The position numbers and the translations under genes are program-made. A DNA stretch of 64,000 bases, from positions 1,635,001 to 1,699,000 of the forward strand of contig NZ_CP146350.1 of NCBI RefSeq assembly GCF_037055355.1, written 5' to 3'. Positions 37,405 to 46,469 of this stretch are shown here, piece by piece (within the stretch, counting starts at the first letter, position 1; every line of letters starts with the position of its first letter). The notes beneath the pieces are model-generated. The model ran no database searches, was not told the origin of the DNA, and saw only the letters and a program-made list of their open reading frames with translations. The stretch comes from Streptomyces sp. DG1A-41. Its GTDB lineage: Bacteria > Actinomycetota > Actinomycetes > Streptomycetales > Streptomycetaceae.

Positions 37405-38389
37405 GTGATCGAGCTCGAGGGGGTTCCCGAGCTGATCGACCCGGTCATGGTGGCCGCGTTCGAAGGCTGGAACGATGCCGGCGACGCCGCCTCCACCGCG
37501 GTCGCGCATCTGGACAGGGAGTGGAAGGGCGAGGTCTTCGCGGCGCTCGACGCCGAGGACTACTACGACTTCCAGGTGAACCGCCCCACGGTGTTCATGG
37601 AGGCCGGCGTCCGCAAGATCACGTGGCCGACGACAAGGTTGTCGGTGGTCCGGGTCGGCGGGGACAAGCCACGCGACCTGGTCCTCGTCCGGGGTATCGA
37701 ACCGTCCATGCGGTGGCGGTCGTTCTGCAACGAACTGCTCGGCTTCGCGCACGAACTGGGCGTGGAACTGGTGGTCGTCCTGGGCGCCCTGCTCGGCGAC
37801 ACCCCGCACACCCGTCCGGTTCCGATCAGCGGGACGACGTCCGACCCGGACCTGGCCCGCCGCATGGACCTGGAGGAGACCAAGTACGAGGGCCCCACGG
37901 GCATCGTCGGCGTCCTCCAGGAAGCCTGCACTCACGCGGGCGTGCCAGGCCGTCTCACTGTGGGCGGCGGTGCCGCACTACGTGTCGCAGCCGCCGAACC
38001 CGAAGGCCACGCTGGCCCTCCTGAACCGGTTGGAGGACCTGATCGACGTGCGCATCCCGCTGGGCGAGCTGCCCGAGGACGCGCGCGCCTGGCAGGTCGG
38101 CGTGGACCAGCTGGCCGCCGAGGACAGCGAGGTCGCCGAGTACGTCCAGTCACTGGAGGAGGCCCGGGACACGGCCGAGCTGCCGGAGGCGTCGGGTGAG
38201 GCGATCGCCCGCGAGTTCGAGCGCTATCTGCGCCGCCGGGACGGCGGCGGACCGACCGCCTCCGGCGGCCACGCCACGGCGGACGGCAGCGACAGCACGT
38301 CGTACCTGCGGGACAACCCCAGCGGCCGTACCCGCCCGCCGAAGCCGCCCAAGGCGGGCACGGACGACGAGGAGTCGCCGGAGGACTGA
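37405..38389 (+). pseudogene. PAC2-family (proteasome assembly chaperone 2-like) gene with a one-base frameshift
   Basis: Two adjoining frames make one protein of about 327 residues. The first (from GTG 37405, AAGGAGG seven bases upstream) reads VIELEGVPELIDPVMVAAFEGWNDAGDAAS and on to GVLQEACTHAGVP. The second continues AVSLWAAVPHYVSQPPNPKATLALLNRLEDL and ends at 38389. The match is restored by removing one G of the GG at 37948-37949. PAC2 proteins share the fold of the eukaryotic chaperone for 20S assembly and are conserved in actinobacteria next to mshC. Whether this is true decay or an assembly error cannot be told from sequence. Confidence 0.85.
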
Positions 38390-38398
38390 GCACAGCAG

Positions 38399-38431
38399 AA
38401 GGGGCGCCTCCCGGCCCGGGATGCGCCCCTT
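38399..38431. terminator. Bidirectional terminator between PAC2 gene and mshC
   Basis: A 9-bp outer stem (38399-38407 with 38423-38431) with an inner CCGG/CCGG pairing, between convergent genes, ten bases past one stop and 15 from the other. Confidence 0.75.
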
Positions 38432-38445
38432 CGCGTGCGGTACGG

Positions 38446-39675
38446 CTACAGCGCGACGCCGAGCAGCGCGTCCACCGCCCGGGAGACCACCCCGGGGGCG
38501 CCCTCGTCCGTTCCGCCGCTCTGCTCCTGCCGCGCGGTCCAGCGGTCGACCGCGATGAGTGCGGCCGGGGCGTCCAGGTCGTCGGCGAGGGCCTCGCGGA
38601 TCTCCTGCACGAGCGCCTCCGCCGGCGGCCCGTCGGGCCGGGACACGGCGGCCCGCCAGCGCCCGAGCCGGGCGACGGCGTCCCGGAGGACCTGGTCGGT
38701 CCACTCCCAGTCGGCGCGGTAGTGGTGGGCGAGCAGCGCGAGCCGGATGGCGGCCGGGTCGACGCCGTCGCGCCGGAGCTTGGAGACGAAGACCAGGTTG
38801 CCCTTGGACTTGGACATCTTCTCGCCGTCGAGGGCGACCATGCCGGCGTGCACGTACGCCTTGGCCATGGGGAACTCGCCGGTGAGGGCCTGGGCGTGCG
38901 AGGCGCCCATCTCGTGGTGCGGGAAGGCCAGGTCGGAGCCGCCGCCCTGGATGTCGAAGCCCATGCCGAGGTGGTCGAGGGCGATGGCCACGCACTCGAT
39001 GTGCCAGCCGGGCCGTCCGCGCCCGAGCGAGGCGCCGTCCCAGCTGGGCTCGCCCTCCCGGGCCGCCATCCACAGCATCGGGTCGAGCGGGTTCTTCTTG
39101 CCCGGCCGGTCCGGGTCGCCGCCGCGCTCGGCGGACAGCAGCCGCATCGCCGCGGCATCCAGCCCGGAGACCTTGCCGAAGTGCGGGTCGGACTCAACCG
39201 AAAAGTAGACGTCGCCTTCGAGTTCGTACGCCGCGCCCATGTCCCGCAGCCGCTCGACGAGCGGGACGATCCCGGGTATCGCCTCGACGGCGCCTATGTA
39301 CTGCCGCGGCGGCAGCATCCGCAGGGCCGTCATGTCCTCACGGAAGAGGGCCGTCTCCTTCTCGGCGAGGGCTGCCCAGTCGAGGCCGTCGCGCTGGGCC
39401 CGCTCCAGGAGGGGGTCGTCGACGTCGGTGACGTTCTGGACGTAGTGAACCTGCCGCTTGGTGTCGAGCCACACGCGCTGCACGAGGTCGAACGCGTTGT
39501 AGGTCGCCGCGTGTCCTATGTGCGTGGCGTCGTACGGGGTGATGCCACAGACGTAGATACGGGCGACGGGACCGGGGTCGAGGGTGACCAGACCGCCGGT
39601 CGCGGTGTCGTGGATCCTCAGGTCGCGGCCCTGACCAGGCAGGGCGGGGACCTCGGAAGCGGGCCAGGCATGCAT
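38446..39675 (-). CDS. mshC: Cysteine--1-D-myo-inosityl 2-amino-2-deoxy-alpha-D-glucopyranoside ligase MshC
   Basis: A 409-residue class I aminoacyl-tRNA-synthetase-like ligase that couples cysteine to GlcN-Ins in mycothiol synthesis. It resembles Cys[22 protein letters not shown] carries the zinc Cys and the HIGH-like HIGH motif, [13 protein letters not shown] the second zinc-site residues, and KMSKSKGN the KMSKS loop near residue 285. The missing tRNA-binding tail distinguishes it from CysRS. It is the first gene of a minus-strand conserved set with the trio 39770-41919. Length and motifs are complete. Confidence 0.96.
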   Translation of the reverse strand: MHAWPASEVPALPGQGRDLRIHDTATGGLVTLDPGPVARIYVCGITPYDATHIGHAATYNAFDLVQRVWLDTKRQVHYVQNVTDVDDPLLERAQRDGLDWAALAEKETALFREDMTALRMLPPRQYIGAVEAIPGIVPLVERLRDMGAAYELEGDVYFSVESDPHFGKVSGLDAAAMRLLSAERGGDPDRPGKKNPLDPMLWMAAREGEPSWDGASLGRGRPGWHIECVAIALDHLGMGFDIQGGGSDLAFPHHEMGASHAQALTGEFPMAKAYVHAGMVALDGEKMSKSKGNLVFVSKLRRDGVDPAAIRLALLAHHYRADWEWTDQVLRDAVARLGRWRAAVSRPDGPPAEALVQEIREALADDLDAPAALIAVDRWTARQEQSGGTDEGAPGVVSRAVDALLGVAL

Positions 39676-39769
39676 GTCATGAGCCTAACCGGACTGAAGT
39701 TCCATATACGAATGGGAGCGGGCCGGACGGCCGAGAAGGCGCTCTTGCGAGAGTTCGGCCTATGTGCCG

Positions 39770-40600
39770 CTACACCGGCGGCCAGGGAATCGCCGGCCAC
39801 TCCCCGCTCGGCTCCGGATGCTTTCCCGAGGCGAGCAACGCGCCGACCCGCGCGCGCGTGGCGTCGATCTCCGCGCCGGTGATCAGCGGCTGGAGCCGGG
39901 CGGTGAGGGGACCGTCCTCCGCCAGGTCCTTCCTGAGGCCTTCGAGGACGTCGACGGCCTCCCGTGTGAGGGGCTCCCCCGCCCACCCCCACAGCAGGGT
40001 CCGCAACTTGTTCTCGACGTTGAAGGTGACCCCGTGGTCGATCCCGTACAGCCGTCCCTCGCCGGTCGGCAGCAGGTGCCCGCCCTTGCGGTCGGCGTTG
40101 TTGAGCACGGCGTCCAGCACCGCGAGCCGCCGCAGCCGCTCGTCGTCCGCGTGCACGAGGAGCGCGGTGCGGCCCTCGCCGACCTCGGCGAAGCCGATCG
40201 CCTTCCAGCCCGGCTCCGGTTCCTCCCCGTCGACCAGCGCGAGCAGCTCGGCCTCGGGCACCGCCTCGACCCACAGCTGGCACATGCCCTCGCCGTAGGG
40301 GCCGTCCCGCAGCACGGTGGGCGGGACGAGGCCCCAGCCGGTCGCCTCGGACACCTCGTACGCGGCGACCTCGCGCTGGGCGAGCGTCCCGTCGGGGAAG
40401 TCCCACAGGGGCCGCTCCCCGGCGACCGGCTTGTAGACACAGGCCGCGTCCCGGCCGTCGTGGGACACCGTGCAGTACAGGGCCGCGTTGGACGCCTCAC
40501 GGATGCGTCCGCGCACGGTGAGTTCGCCCCGGGCGAGCAGTCCGGCGGCGTCAGGAGGAGGTGTCACGCTCCGCGGCGGTATCCGTTCTGGCGCGGACAT
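39770..40600 (-). CDS. SCO1664-family protein, PI3/PI4-kinase-like fold, function unknown
   Basis: A 276-residue member of an actinobacterial family (TIGR03843) with distant similarity to phosphatidylinositol 3/4-kinases. Kinase-like points are the Lys in CVYKPVAGERPLWDFP (about residue 55), the catalytic-loop-like LDAVLNNADRKGGHLL and the metal-like YGIDHGVTFN. The substrate is unknown. Its start overlaps the stop of the DUF3090 gene (40564) by 37 bases, so the two are translationally coupled. The ATG at 40600 was chosen over a GC-rich upstream extension. The trio is usually near mshC. Confidence 0.88.
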   Translation of the reverse strand: MSAPERIPPRSVTPPPDAAGLLARGELTVRGRIREASNAALYCTVSHDGRDAACVYKPVAGERPLWDFPDGTLAQREVAAYEVSEATGWGLVPPTVLRDGPYGEGMCQLWVEAVPEAELLALVDGEEPEPGWKAIGFAEVGEGRTALLVHADDERLRRLAVLDAVLNNADRKGGHLLPTGEGRLYGIDHGVTFNVENKLRTLLWGWAGEPLTREAVDVLEGLRKDLAEDGPLTARLQPLITGAEIDATRARVGALLASGKHPEPSGEWPAIPWPPV

Positions 40601-41154
40601 ACGTGTCCTTCCGGGTCGAGCGGGAGGCTGCACAGCGGGCACGGCGGCCGCCCGGCGTTGACGATGTCGAGGGCGCGCTTGGCGAAGGCCCTGGCCTGTG
40701 CGCCGGTGAGCCGGACCCGCAGCATCGGGGGCCCGTTCTCCTCGTCCTGGAGCAGCCGCTCCTCGGCCTCGGCGAGGTCCTCCTCGGAGTCGGCGTCGAG
40801 CTCGACGAGCGCCTGCGCCTCGACGATCATCAGCTGCTCCTCGCCGTCCCAGGCGAGCGCCATGGTGCCGACCCGGAACTCCTCCTCGATGGGGGTGTCC
40901 AGCGGAGCGGTGTCGGTGATCTCCGACGGGACGACGGCGGGGACGGCGGCGCTGCCTCCGCTACGGCGTACGACCTCGTCGAGCAGCTCGTCCATGCGTT
41001 CGGCGAGCGCGGCGACCTGGGTCTTCTCCAGGGCCACGCTGGTCACCCGGGAGCCGGCGGAGGCCTGGAGGAAGAACGAACGGCGCCCGGGCAGTCCGAC
41101 CGTACCGGCCACGAAACGCTCCGGATGGTCGTAGAGGAACACCTGACGGGACAC
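40564..41154 (-). CDS. DUF3090 family protein with C-terminal zinc ribbon
   Basis: A 196-residue protein of family TIGR03847/DUF3090, beginning VSRQVFLYDHPERFVAGTVG. A beta-rich core with FFLQASAGSRVTSVALEKTQV is followed by helices and a C-terminal cysteine cluster (CPLCSLPLDPEGHVC), probably a zinc site. The role is unknown. The GTG at 41154 was chosen because GGAGACAGGAC lies directly upstream and it matches the family N-terminus. The reading frame ends inside the next gene start, so it is coupled to the kinase-like gene. Confidence 0.88.
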   Translation of the reverse strand: MSRQVFLYDHPERFVAGTVGLPGRRSFFLQASAGSRVTSVALEKTQVAALAERMDELLDEVVRRSGGSAAVPAVVPSEITDTAPLDTPIEEEFRVGTMALAWDGEEQLMIVEAQALVELDADSEEDLAEAEERLLQDEENGPPMLRVRLTGAQARAFAKRALDIVNAGRPPCPLCSLPLDPEGHVCPRQNGYRRGA

Positions 41155-41232
41155 GTCCTGTCTCCATTGGAATCGTGGGAACCGTGTGACCACGGCACTG
41201 CTGCGACCGCTTCACCCTACTGCGGCCGACGA

Positions 41233-41919
41233 TCACGGTGCGCCCGCACCACCTCCGACGGGGGCCTCGTCGCCCGGCGGTTCCTCGCGCGGCACCAGGG
41301 ACGTGAAGTCCCCCGTGTCGCCGAGGCGGACGAGAAACGGTCGCAGTCGTGTGTAGCGGATCGCGGTGATGGAACACGGTTCCACGGAAATCCGCTGGAA
41401 GAGGTCCAGATGAAGTCCGAGTGCGTCCGCGACGAGCGACTTGATGATGTCGCCGTGCGAGCACATGAGGTAGACGGCGTCGGCGCCGTGGTCGCGCTCC
41501 ACGCGCGCGTTCCACTCGCGTACGGCCTCGGCGGCGCGTGTCTGCATGGCGCGCATCGACTCCCCGCCGGGGAACGCCGCCGCGGACGGGTGCGCCTGCA
41601 CCACCTCCATCAGGGGCTGGTCCTTGAGCTCGTCGAGCTTGCGCCCCGACCAGTCGCCGTAGTGGCACTCGCCGATGCGCTCGTCGGTGTGCGGGGTGAG
41701 TTCCGGCCGGGTCTGGAGGAGAGGCCGGATCGTCTCCTGGCAGCGCTGGAGCGGGCTGGTGACGATCTCGGCGAGCGGCAGTTCGGCGAGCCGCCCGGGC
41801 AGCGCGGCGGCCTGCGCCGCGCCGCGTTCGTCGAGGGCGACACCGGGCGTCCAGCCGGCGAGCACTCCCTCGGTGTTGGCGGTGGAACGTCCATGCCGGA
41901 CCAGGATCAACGTGGGCAT
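41233..41919 (-). CDS. Histidine-phosphatase-superfamily protein (MSMEG_4193 family)
   Basis: A 228-residue phosphoglycerate-mutase-like phosphatase. The catalytic motif LILVRHGRSTANTEG has the nucleophilic His10, with Arg9 beside it; SPLQRCQET and the second catalytic His in MCSHGDIIKSL follow. The family (TIGR03848) occurs with the SCO1664- and DUF3090-type genes. The substrate is unknown; a phosphomutase or small-molecule phosphatase role is likely. The ATG at 41919 was chosen because the catalytic strand begins there. It is first in the trio and divergent from corA, 61 bp away. Confidence 0.9.
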   Translation of the reverse strand: MPTLILVRHGRSTANTEGVLAGWTPGVALDERGAAQAAALPGRLAELPLAEIVTSPLQRCQETIRPLLQTRPELTPHTDERIGECHYGDWSGRKLDELKDQPLMEVVQAHPSAAAFPGGESMRAMQTRAAEAVREWNARVERDHGADAVYLMCSHGDIIKSLVADALGLHLDLFQRISVEPCSITAIRYTRLRPFLVRLGDTGDFTSLVPREEPPGDEAPVGGGAGAP

Positions 41920-41980
41920 GCGGTCCAGCGTAGGCGCACGCGCGCGTACGGTGTCCTTCGAATGACGGGAGACTCTCTTC

Positions 41981-42976
41981 GTGATCGTCGACTGTGCCAT
42001 CTACCGCGACGGACACCGGTCGGAAGGGCCGGAGGACTTCTCCGACGCCCTGAGTGAGGCCCGTGCGGCGGGCGGTTTCGTGTGGATCGGGCTGCACGAG
42101 CCGACAGAGCGCGAATTCGACCTGGTGACCCAGGAGTTCGGGCTGCATCCACTGGCCGTCGAGGACGCCCTCAAGGCCCACCAGCGGCCCAAACTGGAGG
42201 TGTACGACGACTCGCTGTTCGTGGTGCTCAAGCCGGTGGCGTACGAGCCGGAGAGCGACACCGTCTCCGCCGGCGAGATCATGGTCTTCCTGGGCGACTC
42301 GTTCGCCGTGACCGTCCGGCACGGCGAGGCAGCCCCGCTCAAGGCCGTACGGCACCGGCTGGAGCACGAGCCGGACCTGCTGGGCAACGGCCCCACCGCC
42401 GTGCTCTACGCGGTCGCCGACGCCGCCGTCGATCATTATCTGGACGTCGCGACCGAGCTCCAGGCCGACCTGGAGGGGCTGGAGGCGGAGGTCTTCTCAC
42501 CGGACGGCGGGGGCTCGCGGCACACCGCGTCCCGGATCTACAACTTCAAACGGCAGGTTCTGGAGTTCCGCCGGGCGACCGGGCCGCTGGCCCTGCCGAT
42601 GAGCCGGCTGGCGGGCACGGCGCCGTCCGGCGTGGCGGTGCCGTTCGTGGACGACCGGGCCCGGCCGTTCTTCCGCGACGTCAGCGACCACCTCACGCGC
42701 GTGAACGAGTCCGTGGAGAACCTCGACCGGCTGGTGTCGGACATCCTCTCCGCGCACCTGGCGCAGATGAGCGTCCGGCAGAACGACGACATGCGGAAGA
42801 TCTCCGCGTGGGCCGCCATGGCCGCGATCCCCACGATGATCGCGGGGATCTACGGCATGAACTTCGAGCACATGCCCGAGCTGCGCTGGGAGTGGTCCTA
42901 TCCGGTGCTGATCGCGGTGATGGCCGTTCTCGAGGTGCTGGTGTTCCGGCTGTTCAAGCGCCGGGGCTGGTTGTAG
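41981..42976 (+). CDS. corA: CorA-family magnesium/cobalt transporter
   Basis: A 331-residue channel of the CorA/MIT family. A large cytosolic N-terminal domain of about 260 residues is followed by two C-terminal membrane helices. The selectivity motif YGMNF near residue 290 sits at the end of the first helix. It imports Mg2+ and possibly Co2+ or Ni2+. GTG start with GGGAGAC upstream. It is divergent from the histidine phosphatase gene and convergent with the ferritin-like gene, 11 bp away. Confidence 0.94.
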   Translation: MIVDCAIYRDGHRSEGPEDFSDALSEARAAGGFVWIGLHEPTEREFDLVTQEFGLHPLAVEDALKAHQRPKLEVYDDSLFVVLKPVAYEPESDTVSAGEIMVFLGDSFAVTVRHGEAAPLKAVRHRLEHEPDLLGNGPTAVLYAVADAAVDHYLDVATELQADLEGLEAEVFSPDGGGSRHTASRIYNFKRQVLEFRRATGPLALPMSRLAGTAPSGVAVPFVDDRARPFFRDVSDHLTRVNESVENLDRLVSDILSAHLAQMSVRQNDDMRKISAWAAMAAIPTMIAGIYGMNFEHMPELRWEWSYPVLIAVMAVLEVLVFRLFKRRGWL

Positions 42977-42987
42977 ACCGGGCCGAC

Positions 42988-43776
42988 TCAGGCGAACTCG
43001 GGTGCCGCGGAGGCGGGTCCGCCGAGGGCGTCGCGGCGCTCGGGCATCTTCAGCGACACCATCCGGCGCCAGCCGCCCAGCCGCTCGTACGCGTACATCG
43101 CGTGGATGCCCGCCGCGAGCACCGCCGACTTGGCCTTGGACCAGCCGAGGATGCGGCCCATGTGCGCCATGACCGCGAGGCTGACGTCCCGGTAGACGCG
43201 GATCTCGGCGAGCGCGCACGCCCGCAGGGTCCCCCGGATGGCCCGGCCGTGGCCGGCGTGGGCGAAGCGCAGCAGTTCCTCGTGGCAGTAGGCGAGGTGG
43301 TTGTCCTCGTCGTTGGAGATCTGCCTGACCGCGCGGCCGATGTCGGGGTCGTCGGCGAAGTGCTTGCGGAGTAGTTCCATCTGCTCGGAGGCGCGCTGTT
43401 CGGTGACCCTGCTGTGCGAGAGGTACATGACGATGTCCTGGACCGTGAGCGGCTCGTCGCGCCCGAGCTGCTCGTGCGCGAGGCCGATGCCGTTCTTCTC
43501 CAGGAGCATGGTGTAGTCGGTTTCGGGCGGGACCTGGACGGGGTCGAGGCCGCGCTTCTTCATCAGGGCGTTGAAGATCCGGCCGTGCTTGTCCTCGTCG
43601 GCACCGTGCCGGGTGATCTTGGGGGCGAGTTCCCGCTCGCTTTCGGGGACGAGCGCGGCGATACGGGCGTTCTCCCAGCCGCCCTGGGACTCACCGCTCG
43701 CCGCGATGGAGCAGAACAGGGCGAAGGACTCGTCGTTGGCGAGGATCTCCTGGAACACACTCTTGGCCGAAAGCAT
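42988..43776 (-). CDS. Ferritin-like domain protein
   Basis: A 262-residue helical protein. Acid-rich helices with Glu-x-x-His-type iron-ligand pairs (HGADEDKHG and ISNDEDNHLAYCHEELLRFA) are those of a ferritin-like four-helix bundle. The N-terminus MLSAKSVFQEILANDESFAL and the C-terminal KMPERRDALGG are not catalytic. The product may store or use iron or act as a diiron oxidase; no partner is adjacent. The ATG at 43776 was chosen because GAGAGG lies upstream and the bundle begins there. It is followed convergently by corA. Confidence 0.8.
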   Translation of the reverse strand: MLSAKSVFQEILANDESFALFCSIAASGESQGGWENARIAALVPESERELAPKITRHGADEDKHGRIFNALMKKRGLDPVQVPPETDYTMLLEKNGIGLAHEQLGRDEPLTVQDIVMYLSHSRVTEQRASEQMELLRKHFADDPDIGRAVRQISNDEDNHLAYCHEELLRFAHAGHGRAIRGTLRACALAEIRVYRDVSLAVMAHMGRILGWSKAKSAVLAAGIHAMYAYERLGGWRRMVSLKMPERRDALGGPASAAPEFA

Positions 43777-43988
43777 CGTGAGAGCACCTCTCCCGCGCAC
43801 GTGCGCGTGCTGCGTGATTCCGCAGAGAACGAGTCAAGTGCGGGGCGGCAGGTGTGGCAACAGGTACGTCGGACAACTCCGCCGAACGGAGGACACGGGA
43901 GCCCGGCATGGCCGCGGGCGGTGGTGTCCCCGAGGCGAGGGAGATTTCGGCGTAACCGCTCGCGGCGCACGGCGTTGTTCTGCGTGAC

Positions 43989-44027
43989 GGCCGTGGCGGG
44001 GAAGACCCCCGAGCCCCCACCACGGCC
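43989..44027 (-). terminator. Two-armed hairpin downstream of the LLM oxidoreductase gene
   Basis: Outer 8-bp stem (43989-43996 with 44020-44027) and inner 5-bp stem (43997-44001 with 44007-44011), 29 bp past the stop. The rest of the 279-bp gap 43777-44055 shows no gene. Confidence 0.6.
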
Positions 44028-44055
44028 GCAGACAACTCCGCCGGGCTCCGCCGTG

Positions 44056-45111
44056 TCAGGCGAGGCCGGCGCGCTCCAGGGCCTCGGTGCCGGCGCGGAG
44101 GGACGCGAGCCGCTCGTCGAGCGTGAAGCCCGCCGGGGCGAGGCTCAGGGTGGTGACGCCGGCCTCCGCGTAGGCCTTCATCCGGTCCGCGATCCGGTCG
44201 ACGGAACCCAGCAGCGCGGTCTTGTCGATCAGCTCGTGCGGTACGGCGGCCGCGGCGCCCTGCTTGTCGCCGGACAGGTACTTGCCCTGGATCTCGGCGG
44301 CCTCCTTCTCGTAGCCCATGCGCTGGGCGAGCTGGTTGTAGAAGTTCTGCTTGGGGCTGCCCATGCCGCCGACGTACAGCGCGGTGTAGGGGCGGAAGGT
44401 GTCGGCGAGCGCGGCGACGTCCTTGTCGTCGCCGACGGCGAGCGGGAGGGTCGGGCAGACGTCGAAGCCGTCGAGGGTCTTGCCCGCCTTCTCGCGGCCG
44501 GCCCGCAGGTACTTGATCGTCGTGTCCTCGAGGTGCTCGGCGGAGGGGAAGATCAGCAGAGCGCCGTCGGCGATCTCGCCGGTCTGCTCCAGGTTCTTCG
44601 GGCCGATCGCGGCGACGTACAGCGGAATGTGCTCGCGCTGCGGGTGCACGGTCAGCTTGAGGGGCTTGCCGGGGCCGCCGGGCAGGGGCAGCGTCCAGTG
44701 CGCGCCCTCGTAGGACAGGCGCTCGCGGGTCATGGCCTTGCGGACGATCTCGACGTACTCACGCGTGCGTGCCAGCGGCTTGTCGAACTTGACGCCGTAC
44801 CAGCCTTCGGAGACCTGCGGGCCGGAGACGCCGAGGCCGAGACGGAAGCGGCCGCCGGAGAGGGAGTCGAGGGTGGCTGCCGTCATGGCGGTCATCGCGG
44901 GCTGGCGGGCCGGGATCTGGAAGATCGCGGAGCCGACGTCGATACGTTCGGTCTGGGCGGCGACCCAGGTCAGTACGGTGGCGGCGTCGGAGCCGTAGGC
45001 CTCGGCGGCCCAGCAGACGGCGTATCCGAGCCGGTCGGCCTCCTGGGCGACGGCCAGATTGTCCGCGTCCATTCCGGCACCCCAGTAGCCGAGGTTGATA
45101 CCGAGCTGCAT
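44056..45111 (-). CDS. LLM-class F420-dependent oxidoreductase
   Basis: A 351-residue TIM-barrel enzyme of the luciferase-like family. Motifs seen: GYWGAGMDADNLAVAQEADRLGY near the N-terminus, SDAATVLTWVAAQTERIDVGSAIFQIPAR, and LGLGVSGPQVSEGWYG, the F420-type pattern. Related mycobacterial enzymes reduce or oxidise with F420. The substrate is unknown. It is divergent from the aldo/keto reductase gene at 45280; both are redox enzymes, but a shared pathway is only a guess. Confidence 0.9.
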   Translation of the reverse strand: MQLGINLGYWGAGMDADNLAVAQEADRLGYAVCWAAEAYGSDAATVLTWVAAQTERIDVGSAIFQIPARQPAMTAMTAATLDSLSGGRFRLGLGVSGPQVSEGWYGVKFDKPLARTREYVEIVRKAMTRERLSYEGAHWTLPLPGGPGKPLKLTVHPQREHIPLYVAAIGPKNLEQTGEIADGALLIFPSAEHLEDTTIKYLRAGREKAGKTLDGFDVCPTLPLAVGDDKDVAALADTFRPYTALYVGGMGSPKQNFYNQLAQRMGYEKEAAEIQGKYLSGDKQGAAAAVPHELIDKTALLGSVDRIADRMKAYAEAGVTTLSLAPAGFTLDERLASLRAGTEALERAGLA

Positions 45112-45279
45112 GCCGAATCCCCTTACCGATCAGTAACGTGCACGTGCGGAGACCTTAGCGCGCGGCTCGGCGGGGACCTAGCCACGGGCAGCGGTGCCGG
45201 ACGACTGGCGGCCAGGCTCGGGAAATCGGCTGTCCGCAGCCCCCCACACGGAAGGTTCTGGCCAGTAATCTCGGCGTTC

Positions 45280-46266
45280 ATGGAGCAGAGGCATCTCGGC
45301 CGCACCGGCCTGCGTGTGTCCCGGATCGGACTCGGCACCCTGACCTGGGGACGGGACACCGACGAGCACGACGCCGCGGACCTGATGAAGACGTTCTGGG
45401 AAGCGGGCGGGACCCTCGTCGACACCGCGGACGTGTACGGCGACGGAGAGGCCGAGTACCTGCTCGGCAAGCTCATGGAGGGCCTGGTGCCCCGCCGGGA
45501 CCTGGTCATCTCGACCAAGGCCGGCAGCGTGCCGGACCCCGACCGCCGCTTCGACACCTCCCGCGGCCATCTGCTCTCCGCGCTGGACGCCTCGCTCTCC
45601 CGGCTCGGCACCGACTACGTCGACCTGTGGCACGTGCACGCCTTCGACCCGGACACCCCGCTGGAGGAGACCCTCCAGGCCCTCGACCTCGCGGTCGCCA
45701 GCGGCCGTGCCCGCTACGCCGCCGTCTCCAACTTCTGCGGCTGGCAGCTGGCCAAGGCCGCGACCTGGCAGCTGGCGGCCCCCGGCACCCGGACCCGGCT
45801 GGCGGCTACGCAGCTTGAGTACTCGCTGCTCCAGCGGGGCGTCGAGCGCGAGGTGCTGCCGGCCGCGCTGGACCTGGGCATCGGGCTGCTGCCGTCCTCG
45901 CCGCTGGGGCGCGGGGTGCTGACGGGCAAGTACCGGGGCGACACGACGCCGCCGGACTCGCGCGGTGCCTCGGAGCACCTCGCACCGTTCGTCGCGCCGT
46001 ATCTGGACGACACGGCGAGGCGCATCGTGGACGCCGTGACGACCGCGGCCGACGGTCTCGCGGTGACGCCGCTCCAGGTGGCGCTGGCCTGGGTCCGCGA
46101 CCGGCCGGGGGTGGCCGCGCCCATCGTCGGCGCGCGCAACGCGCAGCAGCTCACGGTGGCATTGTCAGTGGAGACCCTTAGTCTTCCTGACGAGATCTGC
46201 CGGGCGCTCGACGACGTGTCGGCGCCTGTGCACCGCTATCCCGATCACGACTGGAGCACGCTGTGA
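45280..46266 (+). CDS. Aldo/keto reductase
   Basis: A 328-residue NADPH-dependent oxidoreductase. Active-site residues are visible: Asp and Tyr in LVDTADVYGDGEAEYLLG (about residues 50-60), Lys in VISTKAG and His in VDLWHVHAFDP. The C-terminal PIVGARNAQQLTVALSV ties the cofactor. The start ATG 45280 has a weak ribosome-binding site. Its stop overlaps the GTG start (46263) of the following RecD-like gene in the pattern GTGA, so the two were once translationally coupled. Confidence 0.93.
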   Translation: MEQRHLGRTGLRVSRIGLGTLTWGRDTDEHDAADLMKTFWEAGGTLVDTADVYGDGEAEYLLGKLMEGLVPRRDLVISTKAGSVPDPDRRFDTSRGHLLSALDASLSRLGTDYVDLWHVHAFDPDTPLEETLQALDLAVASGRARYAAVSNFCGWQLAKAATWQLAAPGTRTRLAATQLEYSLLQRGVEREVLPAALDLGIGLLPSSPLGRGVLTGKYRGDTTPPDSRGASEHLAPFVAPYLDDTARRIVDAVTTAADGLAVTPLQVALAWVRDRPGVAAPIVGARNAQQLTVALSVETLSLPDEICRALDDVSAPVHRYPDHDWSTL

Positions 46267-46328
46267 GCACGGAGCCGGAGACCACGGAGGACGCCGAGCC
46301 GGGGATGCCGACCGGTGGTGCGGAGACC

Positions 46329-46469
46329 GAGGGGACCGAGGGGGAGCAGCCGGTTCCGGTGAGGTGCCCGAGGGCGGTGGGACCGAGGGGGACACAGCCG
46401 GTTCCGATGCGGCGTCCGCGACCGAGGGAACCGAAGGGGACGCAGCCGCTTCCGGTGAGGCGTCCGAGG
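46329..46469 (+). repeat. Imperfect tandem repeats in the 5' end of the RecD-like gene
   Basis: Three imperfect units around 40-55 bp long each contain ACCGAGGG, GCAGCC and TTCCG words, coding for Thr-Glu-Gly-Asp/Ala-Gly-Ser segments. The first unit lacks one base after position 46345 that the other two have. Such repeats promote slippage. Confidence 0.6.

Noticed and set aside
34623..37496. 957-codon open frame antisense to glpK, glpD and the GntR gene
   Set aside because: It spans three genes with clear domains on the other strand and has only composition-biased protein.
39770..40600. Eukaryotic-type phosphatidylinositol kinase acquired by transfer
   Set aside because: Base use matches the neighbours, and the family is native to actinobacteria, so no transfer need be assumed.
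44056..46266. Natural-product gene cluster from the LLM and aldo/keto reductases
   Set aside because: Only two redox genes lie here, divergent from each other, with no synthase or regulator next to them.
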